This document shows, piece after piece, positions 52,504-64,000 of a stretch of DNA of 64,000 bases. The stretch's first letter is position 1; each line of letters opens with the position of its first letter. The notes beneath the pieces were generated by a model. That model had not been told where the DNA came from, made no database searches, and worked only from the letters and a program-made list of their open reading frames with translations. The position numbers were made by a program, and so were the translations under genes. This DNA is from Eublepharis macularius (taxonomy: Eukaryota; Chordata; Lepidosauria; Squamata; Eublepharidae), in the NCBI RefSeq assembly GCF_028583425.1, contig NC_072805.1:10622501-10686500 (forward strand), read 5' to 3'.

Positions 52504-52735
52504 CAGGGCTTTTTTTCTGGGAAAAGAGGTGGTGGAACTCAGTGGGTTGCCCTCGGAGAAAATGGTCACATGGCTGGTGGCCCCACCCCCTGATCTCCAG
52601 ACAGAGGGGAGTTTAGATGGCCATCTAAACTCCCCTCTGTCTGGAGATCAGAGGGCGGGGCCACCAGCCATGTGACCATTTTCAAGAGGTTCCAGAACTC
52701 CGTTCCACCGCGTTCCTGCTGGAAAAAAAGCCCTG
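52504..52735. mobile_element. Palindromic hAT MITE, 232 bp, perfect 8-bp TSD
   Basis: CAGGGCTTTTTTTCTGG to CCAGAAAAAAAGCCCTG-like end (one substitution). Flanks are GATTTACC at 52,496-52,503 and 52,736-52,743. The arms meet near TTTAGATGGCCATCTAAA. A partial sibling runs off the window at 63,853. Confidence 0.9.
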
Positions 52736-53054
52736 GATTTACCTATGTGGGGTGGGAAATTTTCCATAGAAAAATTACGCATCTGAAAATTTTCTGTTTT
52801 GGAAATTTTTCTGCCCCGCATTAAGTATTGTAATTATTGTGGGATGGCATTATGCCTTTACAGACTGGCATCTCACAAACTGGAAGCACTGCTTGTTCAA
52901 ATGAGGATGCACAAAGTAGGTCCATACCTTAAGAGAGAGAAAATGCATGGAAGGAGGTGATTCCTTCTGAAATCCTAGCTTGATTCAGACATGACGACAA
53001 ACTCTGATTAAACAGAAGTATCTCCACACTGCTGTAAACTGTCATGATGTCATT

Positions 53055-53305
53055 TTGGTGTATGGTTAAGAGTGGCAGAACTCTAGTCTGGAGAACAAGG
53101 TTTGATTCCCCACTCCTCCACTTGAAGCCAGCTGGGTGATCTTGGGTCAGTCATAATTCTTTCAGTGCTCTCTCAGCCCCACCTACCTTACAGGGTGATT
53201 GTTGTTGTGGGGATAATAATAACATACTTTGTAAACCGCTCTGAGTGGGTGTTAAATTGTCCTGAAGGGTGGTATATAAATAGAATAATATTGTTACTGT
53301 TATTA
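53055..53305 (+). mobile_element. tRNA-derived SINE type A
   Basis: TTTTGGTGTATGGTTAAGAG (A box), GGTTTGATTCCCCACTCC (B box), CCAGCTGGGTGATCTTGGG, and an ATT-rich tail near 53,285-53,305. Confidence 0.8.
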
Positions 53306-55004
53306 TGTCCAAATGCAGGAACCTTGGCAAACTGGAATTGGGTGGCGTATCATCACACCATGAAGTGATCAAACAAGCAGTGTGCCTAAAGGGGAGGGAG
53401 GTAGGAGGAGCCAGAAGAGCTGTCAAAAATAGCAAACAAGCCATAGTTGTGCCCCTGATACTGACAAACTGCTGTTTAGCTTGAATTTGTCATGTGGTCT
53501 GAAGGCAGATTCAGGGAAGGGCAAACTGGGAAATCAAAATAGCTTCGGAGCATGCCAACCCCAATGGCCCCTGTGACAATACTGACAAAGGTGTATCTTC
53601 ATCTACTTGTTTCCACTGCCACCAGCCGTGTCCAAGCCAGGTAGCCTCTCTGGCAGGACCATCACTACTCTGGCTTGGTTTAGCTTGCTCCTGGCTGTCT
53701 GCAACAGCCCACCCAGAACTTTCCCTGTAAATTAAAGCGACAGTCTCTCCTGAAATGACTAAACAACTCTCAGTACTATCCCATGATGAATGCATCAGTC
53801 CCAATATGTGAGGGGCTGCATTGTTTCTAGAATCAGGCCTGGACACTGGCAGATATTAAATTAGATGCAAGTGCTGTTGGGCAGGAGCAAAGAGCACTTC
53901 CTAAGAGCCTCCACACCTGGGATTAGCGGGAAGGTCTCCCAGATAAGTGGCTATCATTTCCAGACAGACTGAAACCCAGCCGGCCTCTGCATCTAAGCAC
54001 CGAGTCGAGGTAAAGAATGCATCACTGAGGCTCCATCAAGATGATTCAATCCCAATCTCACTCTCGATCCCTGTACATTCACTTAAACACAATGGAGACT
54101 AGTGTTTCTCCAAACCAGTTTATAAAGGGCGTAATTTTTCACACATTGAGCTTTTAGGGACCGTTCAAAGCTTCTGCCAGTTCTTGTTTCTCTGCAAAAC
54201 AAAACAAAGGCCCGCTGGCACCTTAGAGACTAACAGTATTTGTTTCTTTGACAAACTTTCCGAGCCACCCAAAGAGAGCGAGAAAGCAGAAAAACAACCT
54301 CTTTGCATTCTGCATCCTTTCCCTCTGCTCCCTCCCCAAATGTAATCTGATTAGTCACAAATCATGACACAATTAATCCAACATGAGGGGGAAACCAGCT
54401 CCTTGTTTTCCGCCCCTTGTTCATCACTCAAAGCCAGGCTTTAATGAAACGCCTCACTGCACATTTCCACGGAGGCGTTGTGCGCTGTGCTGTTTCTGTG
54501 TCTGTTCCAGCCACCATGGAAACACAACAGACTTGTGGAATTTATACACACAACATGGACACAACAACAACAACAACAACAACAACAAGATCCTTCCACA
54601 ACTTGAGCATTCTCAACCTTTCCATTTCTATGCAATATTTCAACCACAAAGCGGTGCTATTGGGAAAGCTAAACAATGCCTGAGATGAGAGAATCCCAAT
54701 TCTCTCCTTTTGACGACGCAGAAACCAAATGTGCAAAGCGTTGGATTGCAGCTGTCCGTGAATTTGTGCACTTCACACAACTCATGTCACCCTAAAATAT
54801 GGCCTTATTGAGATATTAATTCCGTAATCGAATGATCAGGTTAATTTCAAATCCACCAAAGTGTTTCTCTTAGGCCCTCATTATCTGACCCCCCGTTACT
54901 GAAGTTACTCTGATGTGCTGTTTAACTCTTCAGTTAGTCCACTAACACCTCTCCCATGTACAACACAATCCCCCACGTCTTCATAGCTGCCTTTAGAAAA
55001 TGGG
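53306..55004. other. Repeat-poor sequence, no gene recognised
   Basis: Low density of transposons. A (CAA)n microsatellite lies at about 54,561-54,588. CTGATTAGTCACAAATCATG followed by ACACAATTAATCC at about 54,346-54,378 holds several ATTA-type homeodomain sites. Conserved non-coding function is possible but unproven. Confidence 0.35.
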
Positions 55005-55225
55005 TGGGGAGGGGCTGTGGCCTGGTGGAACAGCATCTGCTTGGCATGCGGGAAGTCCCGGGTTCCATCCCCACCATCTCGAATGGAAAGGATCAAGGCG
55101 GTGATGTGGAAGACCATTTTCTGCCCCAGACCCTGCAGAGCTGCCAACGGTCAGAGTCAACAGTACTGACCTTGATGGACCAATGGTTTGATATGGTACG
55201 AAGCAGCTTGTGTGTGTTCAGGAGT
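55005..55225 (+). mobile_element. tRNA-derived SINE type B
   Basis: GGGCTGTGGCCTGGTGGAAC (A box), CCCGGGTTCCATCCCC (B box), TGACCTTGATGGACCAATGG body. Sibling of 49,785 and 47,405. Confidence 0.7.
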
Positions 55226-58200
55226 TCACTGTGGTGTGCCAGGCAGAAACATCTGGGTCCCACAATAATGTCTTCAAGTGCAGCGCTTTACTTTTCTCCA
55301 CGACTAGGCAATCATTCACCTCTCCCCGCCCCCCAAATTAAAAGCAGAGCTCTTGCAATCACCACGGAGTAGGGACTAAAACCTGCTCTGTCAGTAATCC
55401 TAGCCAAGAACCAAAGCTGCTCTTTTCGTATTAAAATGGAAATTTTGGTACATGGTATTTCTTTAGCATGGCCAGAACCAGTTCAGAAGGCAGCCTTCAA
55501 AGACTGGCTCAAGTTATAAAGACAAGAGTTTAGGAAGATAAACTCCTGGATGGAGCTAGGTTTCTTATTAAAGGAGCAATCAGAGACTTTTCATTCAAAA
55601 CTGGGTAAACTGGAGCATTCCAGTTGTTTCCCTTTTGCAAATAACCCATCTCCGCCCCCCTCCATGTGCACATATTTGGCAAGATTAGGTGTTGCAGCTC
55701 AAATTACAAGGCATGCTGATTGCAGGCGGCCACAAGCTCAAGTGGGGGGGATGGCAGGGACATCTCGCGTGGTGAACAATGCAAGTGGGCAGAGGTAACC
55801 AGGCCCTGGCTGGCAAACGGACTGGGGGACTTTTGCTTAGCCCCTTGCTTGAACTGCTGATTCTGCTGGCAATCAGAGTTTCCTGAGCTGTGAGTCTATG
55901 CCAAACGATTAACCCTTTGGCTGCTGCAGGGAGAGACTCCCTGTTCCTCAGGAAAAGATCTGCTGTTAATTCCTGCAACTTCTCTATCTTTCCTACGAGA
56001 GATTATATGGAGGGAGCTGGGAGCATTGCTTAACATTTTGTACCAAGCCAGGACTTTTTCTTCTCTTTTAAAAATATATTGCATTCTGGATGGAAATTGC
56101 AGACTGCTGAAAGGATGAATTTCCTTATGGATCCGAGGACAAGTAGAAAGCTATAGAAGAATATTTTGATTTGAGGCGCCTTTGAAGAAAGAATCCTTGG
56201 TCACTCAGATGTAAAAGCCAACCCTGGGACCAGAAAATGATGATGAGGCAGGTACAATGTGTATAATGTAGAGGATAAATTTTAATGCTTGAATGATTAT
56301 GTATGCTAGATGTAGCCTTGATTAACATACGCTCCAATACTGGAATATATACACAGGATATATAAATGATCTAAATCTATTTATGCATAAATGTATGTTG
56401 CAATAAGTATCAGAAATACTGTGAATATTGTCATTTACGGGAGATTCTTAAAGATTTTAAAGGATCCACAGGGAAGTGTCAGAAAACTTTATACCTTCAG
56501 TTACTATCCAAATGGGGTCCATGTTTTCACCACTTAATGCGGAAGATATAAACCTCCATCATTTATTGCAAAACAAACCTTTCTGGTATCTCCAACTGGG
56601 CCCATTGAACTCTTACTAGAAAATGTCAATCATAGAATCATAGAGTTGGAAGGGGCCATACAGACCATCTAGTCCAACCCCCTGCCCAGTGCAGGATCAG
56701 CCTAATTTTTTGCTTTCTGACATTGGCTACTATAAATGCACACAAGTGTATATGAAAAGGCAAAAACAGGTGGGGGGGAGACACTGTACTTTCTGGATGT
56801 AAAGATGATTGAGCCTATATAATGTGTCTCAGTTGCTACAGATTTCTGCCAGGGATTGACTAGGTAGCCATTAAGAAATGGTTCTCCTTCAGCCCTCTTT
56901 CCTGACTGAGCAAATAAAAGCACCAACCTCACAGGATTGTTGTGGACATCAATTCGAGCCAATAGTTTGGAGAACTGCTTTTACTAAGTGCACTGAAGTT
57001 ACAGATGGGGGCGGGCCAGGCAGGCAGGAGATGTTGACGGAGTCAGAAGTCATTTCTTTAGACAAGAGATGATTATGTTAATTATGGTGCCATCCTGATA
57101 CATGACAAAGTCATCACAAGTCAAAAGCTGATCCCTGCCAGGAGAAGCTTCCAAACTAAGCTGCAGGCAGCTCAACGTGGCGTGTTGAAAGAAGTACTTC
57201 GGGGCACACCATCCTGTGCAGATGCACACCAAATAAACTCTCTTTCTCTGCCGTCAGCTTTCTGGGAGGGAAAGGTTGTTCTGAACAAATCGTCCTCCGT
57301 GACCTCAAGATTTTTGGTTCTAACTTGCTTGCTGCTTTTTGTTTGGATCAGGCGGGGGGTGAAGCACCCACATGCATGCGCCTGCACACACACAAGCGAT
57401 GATTTAAGCATATAAATTTAGAGGGAGCATTAAGGAGGCAGGCAGCTAAAATTATCGCCTCTCTTCTGGGTGAGCCAGTGAGATAAATTTTTGAAAAAAG
57501 GTTGAGAGCTCATCGTTGCTGGTTGCAGTAGCAGAATTCACGACAGTCCATATCCCCCACCCACCCCACCCCCACTTCTCCTTTTCTTTTTTCTTTTCTT
57601 TTCTTAATGGGCTAACCTACAAATCAAATCCTCCTGCAACTTTGCCCATTCTTAGAAATGCTGTTGGTAGGTGAGGGAGGGATCCTTCGTGCTGATTTGG
57701 TAACAGAAGGGACCCAGTCAAGCACCAGTGGGTTTAAATCTGATTTTTTAAAAATCAGAACACAAGCAAATTTACAATATTCTCCCTCCATCACTCTGAG
57801 TGACTTTAAATGCGTTAACAGAAATTATCCATTTGCCACCATGCTGCATGGAGATATAAGAATGGGAAGGTGTCTGGCTGCAGATTTTATTTTCCTCTTC
57901 AGAGCTAGATGTTAAAAAGGGATGGTAACAATTTAGGACTGCCACTCCAAGGGCAGTTCCTGATGAGTAAGAATCCAGTGGGGTGTATTTCTAAATAAAC
58001 ACTCCCTGGTTGGGTCTGGTCCCCTTGAACTCAGTGGGGACTAGCTCTTTTGCAATCAACACCCAGAATCAGCAAGGAATTCCGTCTGATTTTTTTTTGG
58101 CAGATGTGAATGCTGTTCTCATTTTTTTTTAATTTGACGGGGGGGGGGGGCTGAAATCGGATGCATCACGCACAGTTATGGGAAGGGGGGGCCCTCCAAA

Positions 58201-58780
58201 TAAGCTATAACACCCAAGGCCGTCTCGAGCAGCAATTGTCAATCTGCTATTTCTCAGCCCAGAGTCGACGGCAGCCAAGAGCGCAGCCCAGGAGGAGTGT
58301 GTGGCGGCCGGTGCTCAAGGGGTTAATGCGGAGAGCCATCTGGCTGCTGGTTTGTTATAATCGAGCACATCCATGTTCACGGGACTCAGAGTTTTTAAGA
58401 CTCCTCTCCCACAACAGAGCTCAGCAAGTTCTGCACAAGACATCTGTGGAGCCCCCCTTTCTTTTTTGAATGACCAGATTATTCCCATCCACCTCTCTCT
58501 CTTCATGTCGACTTCCCTGCCAACGTTCACACGGATGCCATGGTCATTTCTACCACGGTAAGCAGGAACGAGGAAATAATAATATAGTAATAATAATAAT
58601 AATATTTGCGGGTGGCTTTTTCTCTCCTCTCCCTGTTATGATTCTTTTTGGCAGCAAATAAATTCTCAAGGAGGAGCGTCTGGCGTGATCCAAAGCCGGC
58701 TTACTCAGGAGGAAGTCCCGTTTAGTTCAGTGCTTCCTAGAGGATCGCACTATTTAAAGCTGTAGGGAGCAGCAGCGGGG
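55226..58780. other. Repeat-poor sequence, one CR1 tail, no gene recognised
   Basis: 56,629-56,705 is a short CR1 3' end (AATCATAGAGTTGGAAGGGG) on the minus strand. The remainder is mostly unique AT-rich sequence. No exon with a recognisable protein domain. Confidence 0.4.
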
Positions 58781-60120
58781 GTGGCGGTGTGGGGACTGGG
58801 GGAGCATCCCCTCTCAACAGAGCCTACCCCAAAGCGAAGCTTGCCCGGTGGTCTCACAGCCTCCTTTAGCACTTGAGGGTCTTCTGGCTCCTTTCTTGCT
58901 TTGGTGCCCTTTAAGTCTTGCCCAGGAGGTCGAGGCAGGAGAAGAGAGGAGGAAGGGGTTGCTGGTCAGGCGCTTCTCTGTTTTAGATCCGGCTGCAAAC
59001 AAAAAGCTTTGCAAAATCGGGGTGGGGATGGAGTCGACCCCGCGCTGTTCTGAACCTGTCTCAATCCCAGGATATGTGGGAAGTTGAGGCCAGGGATCCA
59101 GAAAACCCCCCAGGCCACCCCCTGATCCCCAGGTAACGCGCTCCCTGCCAGAGCGTGCAAGAACCGCCACAAAGTCCAGGGTTCGATGCCCTCCCGCGCC
59201 TCGTCCTCCCCGCCGCCGCCGCCGCCTCTTTCGAAAAGCCCCCCTCCCCATTTCATAAATTTTGCGGTGTGCTCGGGAGATCAAAGGCATTCTCTGCACA
59301 CGTGCGAGACCCCCGACGGCTTGCAAAGGTGGCTTGTTTGCAAAGCAGGCGGCGGAAGAAAGTCTCCTCCACGTTGTGTGGCTGTTTGCAGGAGCCCAGC
59401 GAGGTCTTCCTCCTCCTGCGTAAAGCCACCCTTGGAAAGTCCCATTCTAAGACCCCCACCCCCCTCCATGCGCAGAGGGGGAAAGGGAGGGGAGGTCTGT
59501 CTAAATTGCAATCCGGGGCTTCTTGGGGAGACACCCGATTGCCCCCGGCGAAGGAGCGGGCGAGAGAAAGGGGAAGAATCCTGGGATGGTTCGGATACTT
59601 TGCCGACCCAGTCCTTAATCCTTGGCCAAAATAAAACGGGCCAAGGGGGCGCGCGAGCGCTGGAAATAGCCCGAGGTGCCCCCCCCGTTGCCCCCGGGCC
59701 GGCATTTGGGTCTGGACGGGCCCTTGGCAGGCAGGCCGGCCGGCCCTCCGGGGGCTTTTTTGTTTGTGGCGCAGCTCTTTGGAGAGGCGCGGAGGGGGGA
59801 GGGGAGGAGGGGCGGCGGCGCGGGAGGGAGCCGCGCTGCGCTGCGCCCCTCGCGGCACCCCCGCCGGGGCTGGGAAGCGGCTGCGTGCGAGGAAATGGAG
59901 GGGCTCCCTTGCGGGAAGCGAGCGCGCCCGGGCCGGCGCGCAGCCAAACGGCCGCGATCCCCCAAACCGCGTGGCCAGCCAGCGCCGGGCCAGACGGTCG
60001 CCCAGGCAAAGCGGAAAGCCTGTCCCGGGGATTGCCGCTGCAGGTGGGCCGGGAGTGCTGCCTGGAGTGCCCTGGCGGGGCGGGGGAGAAGTTGGACTTT
60101 CCCGCTTATAAGAAAATGGC
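58780..60120. promoter_or_regulatory. CpG island, candidate promoter of an unidentified gene
   Basis: Dense CG dinucleotides and G/C runs, highest at about 59,150-60,060, in sharp contrast to the CpG-poor surroundings. It contains a (CCG)n run at 59,207-59,226 and many GGCGGG/GGGCGG-like sites. Long frames exist on both strands (up to 367 aa) but overlap and are of biased composition. A small frame from the ATG at about 59,894 reaches a CTGCAGGTGGGC splice-donor-like site near 60,044, so it could be a first exon, but I do not recognise the protein. Confidence 0.55.
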
Positions 60121-60300
60121 ACATCAAGGCTCAGCTGAAGACACCCCCATGCCCTTCGCAGAGGAAACGGGTTTTTTAATAGCAGGGATTTGTTTTCCCT
60201 CGGACAGCGTTGAAACACACTCCCTTCCTTTCCGCCTGAAGTGGTTCAGTCCAAGGAAGCTTTACCACTTAATTGTAATAACTCTCTAAACGAAAGCGCA

Positions 60301-60480
60301 AGAGTCCAGTAGCACCTGTTAGACTAACAAAATTTGGGGTAGGGGCTCAGACCCCAAATTTTGTTAGTCTTGAGCTGTGACTCAAGAAATCTCATCGCCT
60401 GCCACAACTTTCATTAGCCTGATTGGTGCTTCTGGACTCTTGCTCTTTTCTACAGCTGCGGACAGACTGACGCAGCTACC
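60301..60480. mobile_element. Relative of the hammerhead retroelement family without the motif
   Basis: AGAGTCCAGTAGCACCTGTT, AGACTAACAAAATTTGGGG, an inverted CCCCAAATTTTGTTAGTC, then GGTGCTTCTGGACTC and a CTACAGCTGCGGACAGACT end. It has the head-to-head layout of the family, but no CTGANGA..GAAA core. Confidence 0.5.
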
Positions 60481-62129
60481 CATCCTGACCTGTCTAAACG
60501 GAGCCTGCATAGTGGCATCGTGTTCCATGGAGCCTGCTTTGGGCTAAACAGGTTTGCTTTTCCAGTGGCTGATTCTGAAGGAGAAGATGGGACCGGTTCT
60601 AGAATAGGTTGGGCACCCTTCAGAGAGTGGTGCCAGGGAAGTAGCGGGTAGGTGGAAAGGTGTGGCCCAGAAAGGTATCACTGGCAGAAGTGGCAATGCT
60701 GGGCTGGCAGAAGGTCTGGGAAGAATGACTATAAAGGTTTTGACATGCCAAGTGGTCCGAGGGCATTCTCTGAATGCTATCAAGGCACGTTGGGAGTGGT
60801 AGAAAAAGAGAGAGGTGGGAGACATGGATTTGCTTGTGGCACAAAGGAAGCCACATTAATTGTGTGGGGACAGGTAGCAGTTGCTCAGTAATGAAGGTCA
60901 GTTTTGAAGTTACTGCGTGCTTGGTTCTTGAAGGAAGAGCCAGGACTGTTTTGCAGCCCCTTGCAAAACAGGAGTGATGGGCGGGGGGGGGGGGGGGGCG
61001 CTGCTAGACCCAAGAGACTGTAGGTTGAAGACAGATGCTTCAAAGTAGGGTTTGAATCCACATTCTCAGCCCTGAAAAAAAAGCCATGCTGGCCTGCAGC
61101 AGACACATATTCAAAGCACTTCTAAGACAGTTCAGAATGTATGCTTGCACACTTCTGCTTAAAAACTCTTGGGCTAAAAGAAACTTCCTTTGCGGCACGT
61201 GCTACCAAGCAGGCAGGGTGTAAACCAAGCATGTTTCAAAATGTGTGAAGCAGTGATACAGGAGAGAACTTCTATGAGCATGTACAGAGTGGCTCTTCTC
61301 TGTGCATTTGCTTCCCAAGTTAGAGTAGGTGGTTCTTTGCCTCAGTATGTTTCAAGAAAGGAATCCAGTGTTGTAGTCCCACAGGCACAAGCTTTGCTGG
61401 GGGATGGAGGGGTGTTATGGGGCATAGCTCGGGGGGGGTGTTTGTTGCATCGGAAGCAAGGAGGCCTTGAGGAATGGAGCCGTGGGTGGGTTGTAGTGCA
61501 TGCATGAAGTGCAAGGGGTCCAAAACATTTGAGGGGGAAGAGCAGGTAGATGGATGAGGGGAGAAACTGATGCTAGGAAAAGGTGGGTGTGGGCAGAGGG
61601 AAGGAAAGGTGAGGTTTTGTGGGATGGTAGAGCAGAGGGTCTTATAAGAGGGAATGAGGAGGAGGAATGGAAGTAGCAGGTGCGGTGGGGGGAGATGAAT
61701 GATGGAGAGGAAGCCACATTTTTAATGGACTCCATGGCGCAGTTACACAAAGAGCATTTCAAAGCTCAAACGAGGAGACATTCTCTTTCTCTGCAGGGAA
61801 CTCTAGCTTTGTCAATAGAAGGAGAGCAGTAAGAACATCTAACAACATTTTTAGCGCCTTCACCAATCAGTCCTTATTGATGGAAGCTGTGACAGTTAAA
61901 CCTGCATAAAATGGATTAGAGCTTGCCATGAAAATATGTCCTGATCGGAAGAGGGTTTCCGGGGCTGGTTACTCCCATCTCAAAAATAATCCTTTTAGGG
62001 AAAAATAGCAGTTCACATGACCCAGGAGATCTGGATTTTGCATGGACCCATATGACTGTTTACAACTTCTTTCTGCTTCCAACTGCTAGAATACCTGCTT
62101 TAGGAGTAAACATGCTAGGAAGGCGATTA
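60481..62129. other. No gene recognised
   Basis: Unassigned, G-rich in places (G-run at 60,983-60,998). Confidence 0.35.
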
Positions 62130-62222
62130 ACAGTACAGTCCTAAGAAGAGTTATACCAGTCTAAGCCCACTGAAATCAGTGGACTTAGACTGGAGTAACT
62201 CTGTTTAGGATTGTGCTGTAAG
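62130..62222. repeat. Short palindromic MITE-like repeat
   Basis: ACAGTACAGTCCTAAGAAGA..CTGAAATCAGTGG.. and the complement ending TAGGATTGTGCTGT. This is the abundant squamate palindromic repeat, here nearly complete. Its relatives are split or decayed near 550-970, 1,115 and 22,600. Confidence 0.6.
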
Positions 62223-63402
62223 GCTGTTTATTGTATATAATGAAAATAATGCCTGGGGTCGGATCTGTAGAGTGATGCTGGGCATAAAAGAAAAGATACT
62301 TGTGAGGGTGGCCCCTCATTTAAACTGAGCCATCTCCCCTCTGCATATGCAGGGTTAGCGTTTAAGGAACCCCTGCAGACAAACAGCTGAGCACCAGCTT
62401 GCCCAGAGCTTTGACGAGGGCAGCAGTTCTGCCGAGCAGCAACACTCCAGTTGGTCCTGCGTCTGCAACTGGCTGCTTGAAAGCGGGATCCACCCATTGC
62501 TGCTGGTGCAAAAGGACTGTAAGCATGTGATGGTGGACAGCTGCATCTCTTTCGGCACAACAGCTGCTGAACAGGAGCAGTCTATCTGAACTGTGAACCC
62601 TGAGCATTTCAGATGTAGCACCTTTAAAAGTTCCACAGCTGATATTGGCTTGCTGGTCTCTGGATGGAGCCCATAGGACGAGAAGCCTGTCCTGGGCATA
62701 AAAAGGACTTGATAGGATGGCTTGGCTGGTGAAGTAGCAGACAGGCTCATCAAGTGACAAAGAGGTGGTTCAGATATGCATGTACACCCCTTGAATACTT
62801 GCTTGTGTAAATGACAGTCACAAAGCAGAAGCTACAGGTAGAACTTTCCTATCACCCCACATCACAAGTGCTTTTCAAGAAAGCACAACCCATGGCTATC
62901 CCCCCATGCTGAGAAACCAATTTATTTCATTTATATTGAATATACATTGTATATATAAGAGATCAGGGTGTGGTTCTGTACACAGTTTGGAAGGAAGAGA
63001 GACGTGTGATGTCTGGACCATGGCAAGGAACTAAAAAATGCAAAGGAATTTCCTAAAGGGAACCCTGAAGTTTATGCAAATGATCTGATGTGAAAACAGC
63101 GTCCTGACTACTAAACTTGTATGGGTGTGTGAGGGAAGGCACATCCAAAGCTGCGCTGTGATGACGGTTTCACCACTGTTTATTTCTCCATTTTTGCTTT
63201 TTGGAGAGCAACTAGCAATTTCAATGGAACGTATTTGTAAAAAAAAAAAATTATTTAGGTTGGGTGAATATTCACCTTTTGTCTTCTGTTGGTTGTCAAT
63301 TGTTTCTCTCAGCTCCTGCCTTTTGGACTCCCTTTTCCGACCTGCTGCTGCTCCCTCTTTTCTGGATTACTCACAGGGTCAATCCCACCAAATCAGAGGA
63401 GA
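62223..63402. other. No gene recognised
   Basis: Unassigned. Overlapping minus-strand frames of 110-132 aa at 62,228-62,760 have no recognised domain. Confidence 0.35.
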
Positions 63403-63410
63403 TAAGATGT

Positions 63411-63601
63411 TAGGGTTGCCAGCCTCCAGGTGGTCACTGGAGATCTCGCAGAATCACAACTGGTCTCCCGGTGACAAAAATCAATTCCCCTGGAGAAAAT
63501 GGCTGACTTGGAAGCTGGATTATATGGTATTATACCCTGCTGAGGTCCCTCCCAGGCTCCACCCCCCAAATCTCCAGGAAGTTATGGACCTGGCAACCCT
63601 A
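63411..63601. mobile_element. hAT MITE, 191 bp, perfect 8-bp TSD (reference copy)
   Basis: TAGGGTTGCCAGCCTCCAGG to CTGGCAACCCTA, terminal inverted repeat TAGGGTTGCCAG. Flanks are TAAGATGT at 63,403-63,410 and 63,602-63,609. This intact copy identifies the broken ones at 18,158, 20,848, 23,304 and 44,309 as hAT-mobilised. Confidence 0.9.
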
Positions 63602-63852
63602 TAAGATGTTCTTCTCAACACTGATTGGCCTGTTCAGCTCGCCGCTGTGATGATCTCACTAAGAGCAATTAAGGGCCAATTCACATGTTACAAAGTCCTC
63701 AGACCCTCATGTTCCCTACATGATGTTCTGTAGAGGTCCACTATAGATTCTGTTGATGTGAACTTTGGGAGTTCTGTGCTCATCATCACTTAATTTTTAG
63801 GTGCCTGCAGTCCCAATTTAGATATGCAGCAGGTGGGGAAAGGGGTTGTATG

Positions 63853-64000
63853 CAGGGCTTTTTTTTCAGCTGGAACGCGGTGGAACTCCATAGGGGGGTT
63901 TAGATCGCCCTCCGCACCGGTGCGTCTGGAGATCAGGAGGCGGGGCCACCAGCCATGTGACCATTTTCACTGAGGGCGATTTAAACTTTAAATCCTGTTC
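63853..64000. mobile_element. Palindromic hAT MITE, cut by window end
   Basis: CAGGGCTTTTTTTTCAGCTGG, then GGAGATCAGGAGGCGGGGCC and AGCCATGTGACCATTTTCA, as in 52,504-52,735. An internal GCACCGGTGCG palindrome distinguishes this copy. Confidence 0.75.

Noticed and set aside
59186..60289. 367-codon plus-strand and 321-codon minus-strand frames in the CpG island
   Set aside because: They overlap on opposite strands, have highly biased composition and no recognised domain. GC-rich DNA has few stop codons.

Overview
This is vertebrate nuclear DNA, most likely from a squamate reptile, perhaps a gecko. The evidence is the repeat set: CR1, L2-like, L1 and other LINE fragments, several tRNA-derived SINEs, a 5S rRNA-derived SINE, many hAT and PIF/Harbinger-like MITEs, Penelope-like elements (PLEs) and chromodomain Ty3/gypsy elements. 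I found no host protein-coding exon I can name. There are no prokaryotic features and no CRISPR array. Nearly all recognisable coding capacity is retroelement-derived and broken.

Layout. 0-11 kb: SINEs, a LINE tail, a minisatellite, a tandem array of hammerhead-ribozyme-like units inside a small retroelement (3,524-3,836), a Harbinger-like foldback (5,348-5,946) and a small inverted-dimer retroelement (8,170-8,374). 11.5-16.4 kb: one 4.9-kb palindromic hAT-like foldback element with 7/8-matching target-site duplications (TSDs), its right arm split by a Penelope-like endonuclease fragment. 17-24 kb: nested hAT MITEs, a 5S-SINE and another hammerhead-bearing insertion. 24.6-27.2 kb: LINE reverse-transcriptase remains and an L1 fragment. 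30.8-33.3 kb: CR1, a SINE and a hAT element. 34.4-41.2 kb: a complete-length, recently inserted Sushi/Tf1-like gypsy element with 5-bp TSD, near-identical LTRs and gag and pol genes. 41.9-43.5 kb: a second, truncated and older element of the same type. 44-52.7 kb: L2-like, CR1, SINEs, MITEs and a Penelope inverted dimer with a perfect 14-bp TSD. 52.7-64 kb: repeat-poorer DNA with a CpG island (about 58.8-60.1 kb) that may be the promoter of a gene whose exons I cannot recognise.

How the parts work together. In both gypsy elements an 11-nt stretch inside the LTR is exactly complementary to the primer-binding site 2 bp after the LTR. This is the self-priming geometry known for Tf1/sushi retrotransposons, and the two elements use different sequences for it. 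The intact-length element also carries a GGGAAAC slippery heptamer, a 6-nt spacer and a 10-bp stem at the gag/pol junction, the same heptamer used by the sushi-derived mammalian gene PEG10. A second theme is hammerhead-like RNA motifs. They occur in the Penelope copies and in a separate family of 200-310 bp insertions. Both groups share an unusual extra nucleotide before stem II, a self-complementary 4-nt stem III, TSDs of about 13-14 bp and a habit of inserting as head-to-head inverted dimers. This suggests, but does not prove, that the small family is a non-autonomous partner of Penelope-type machinery.
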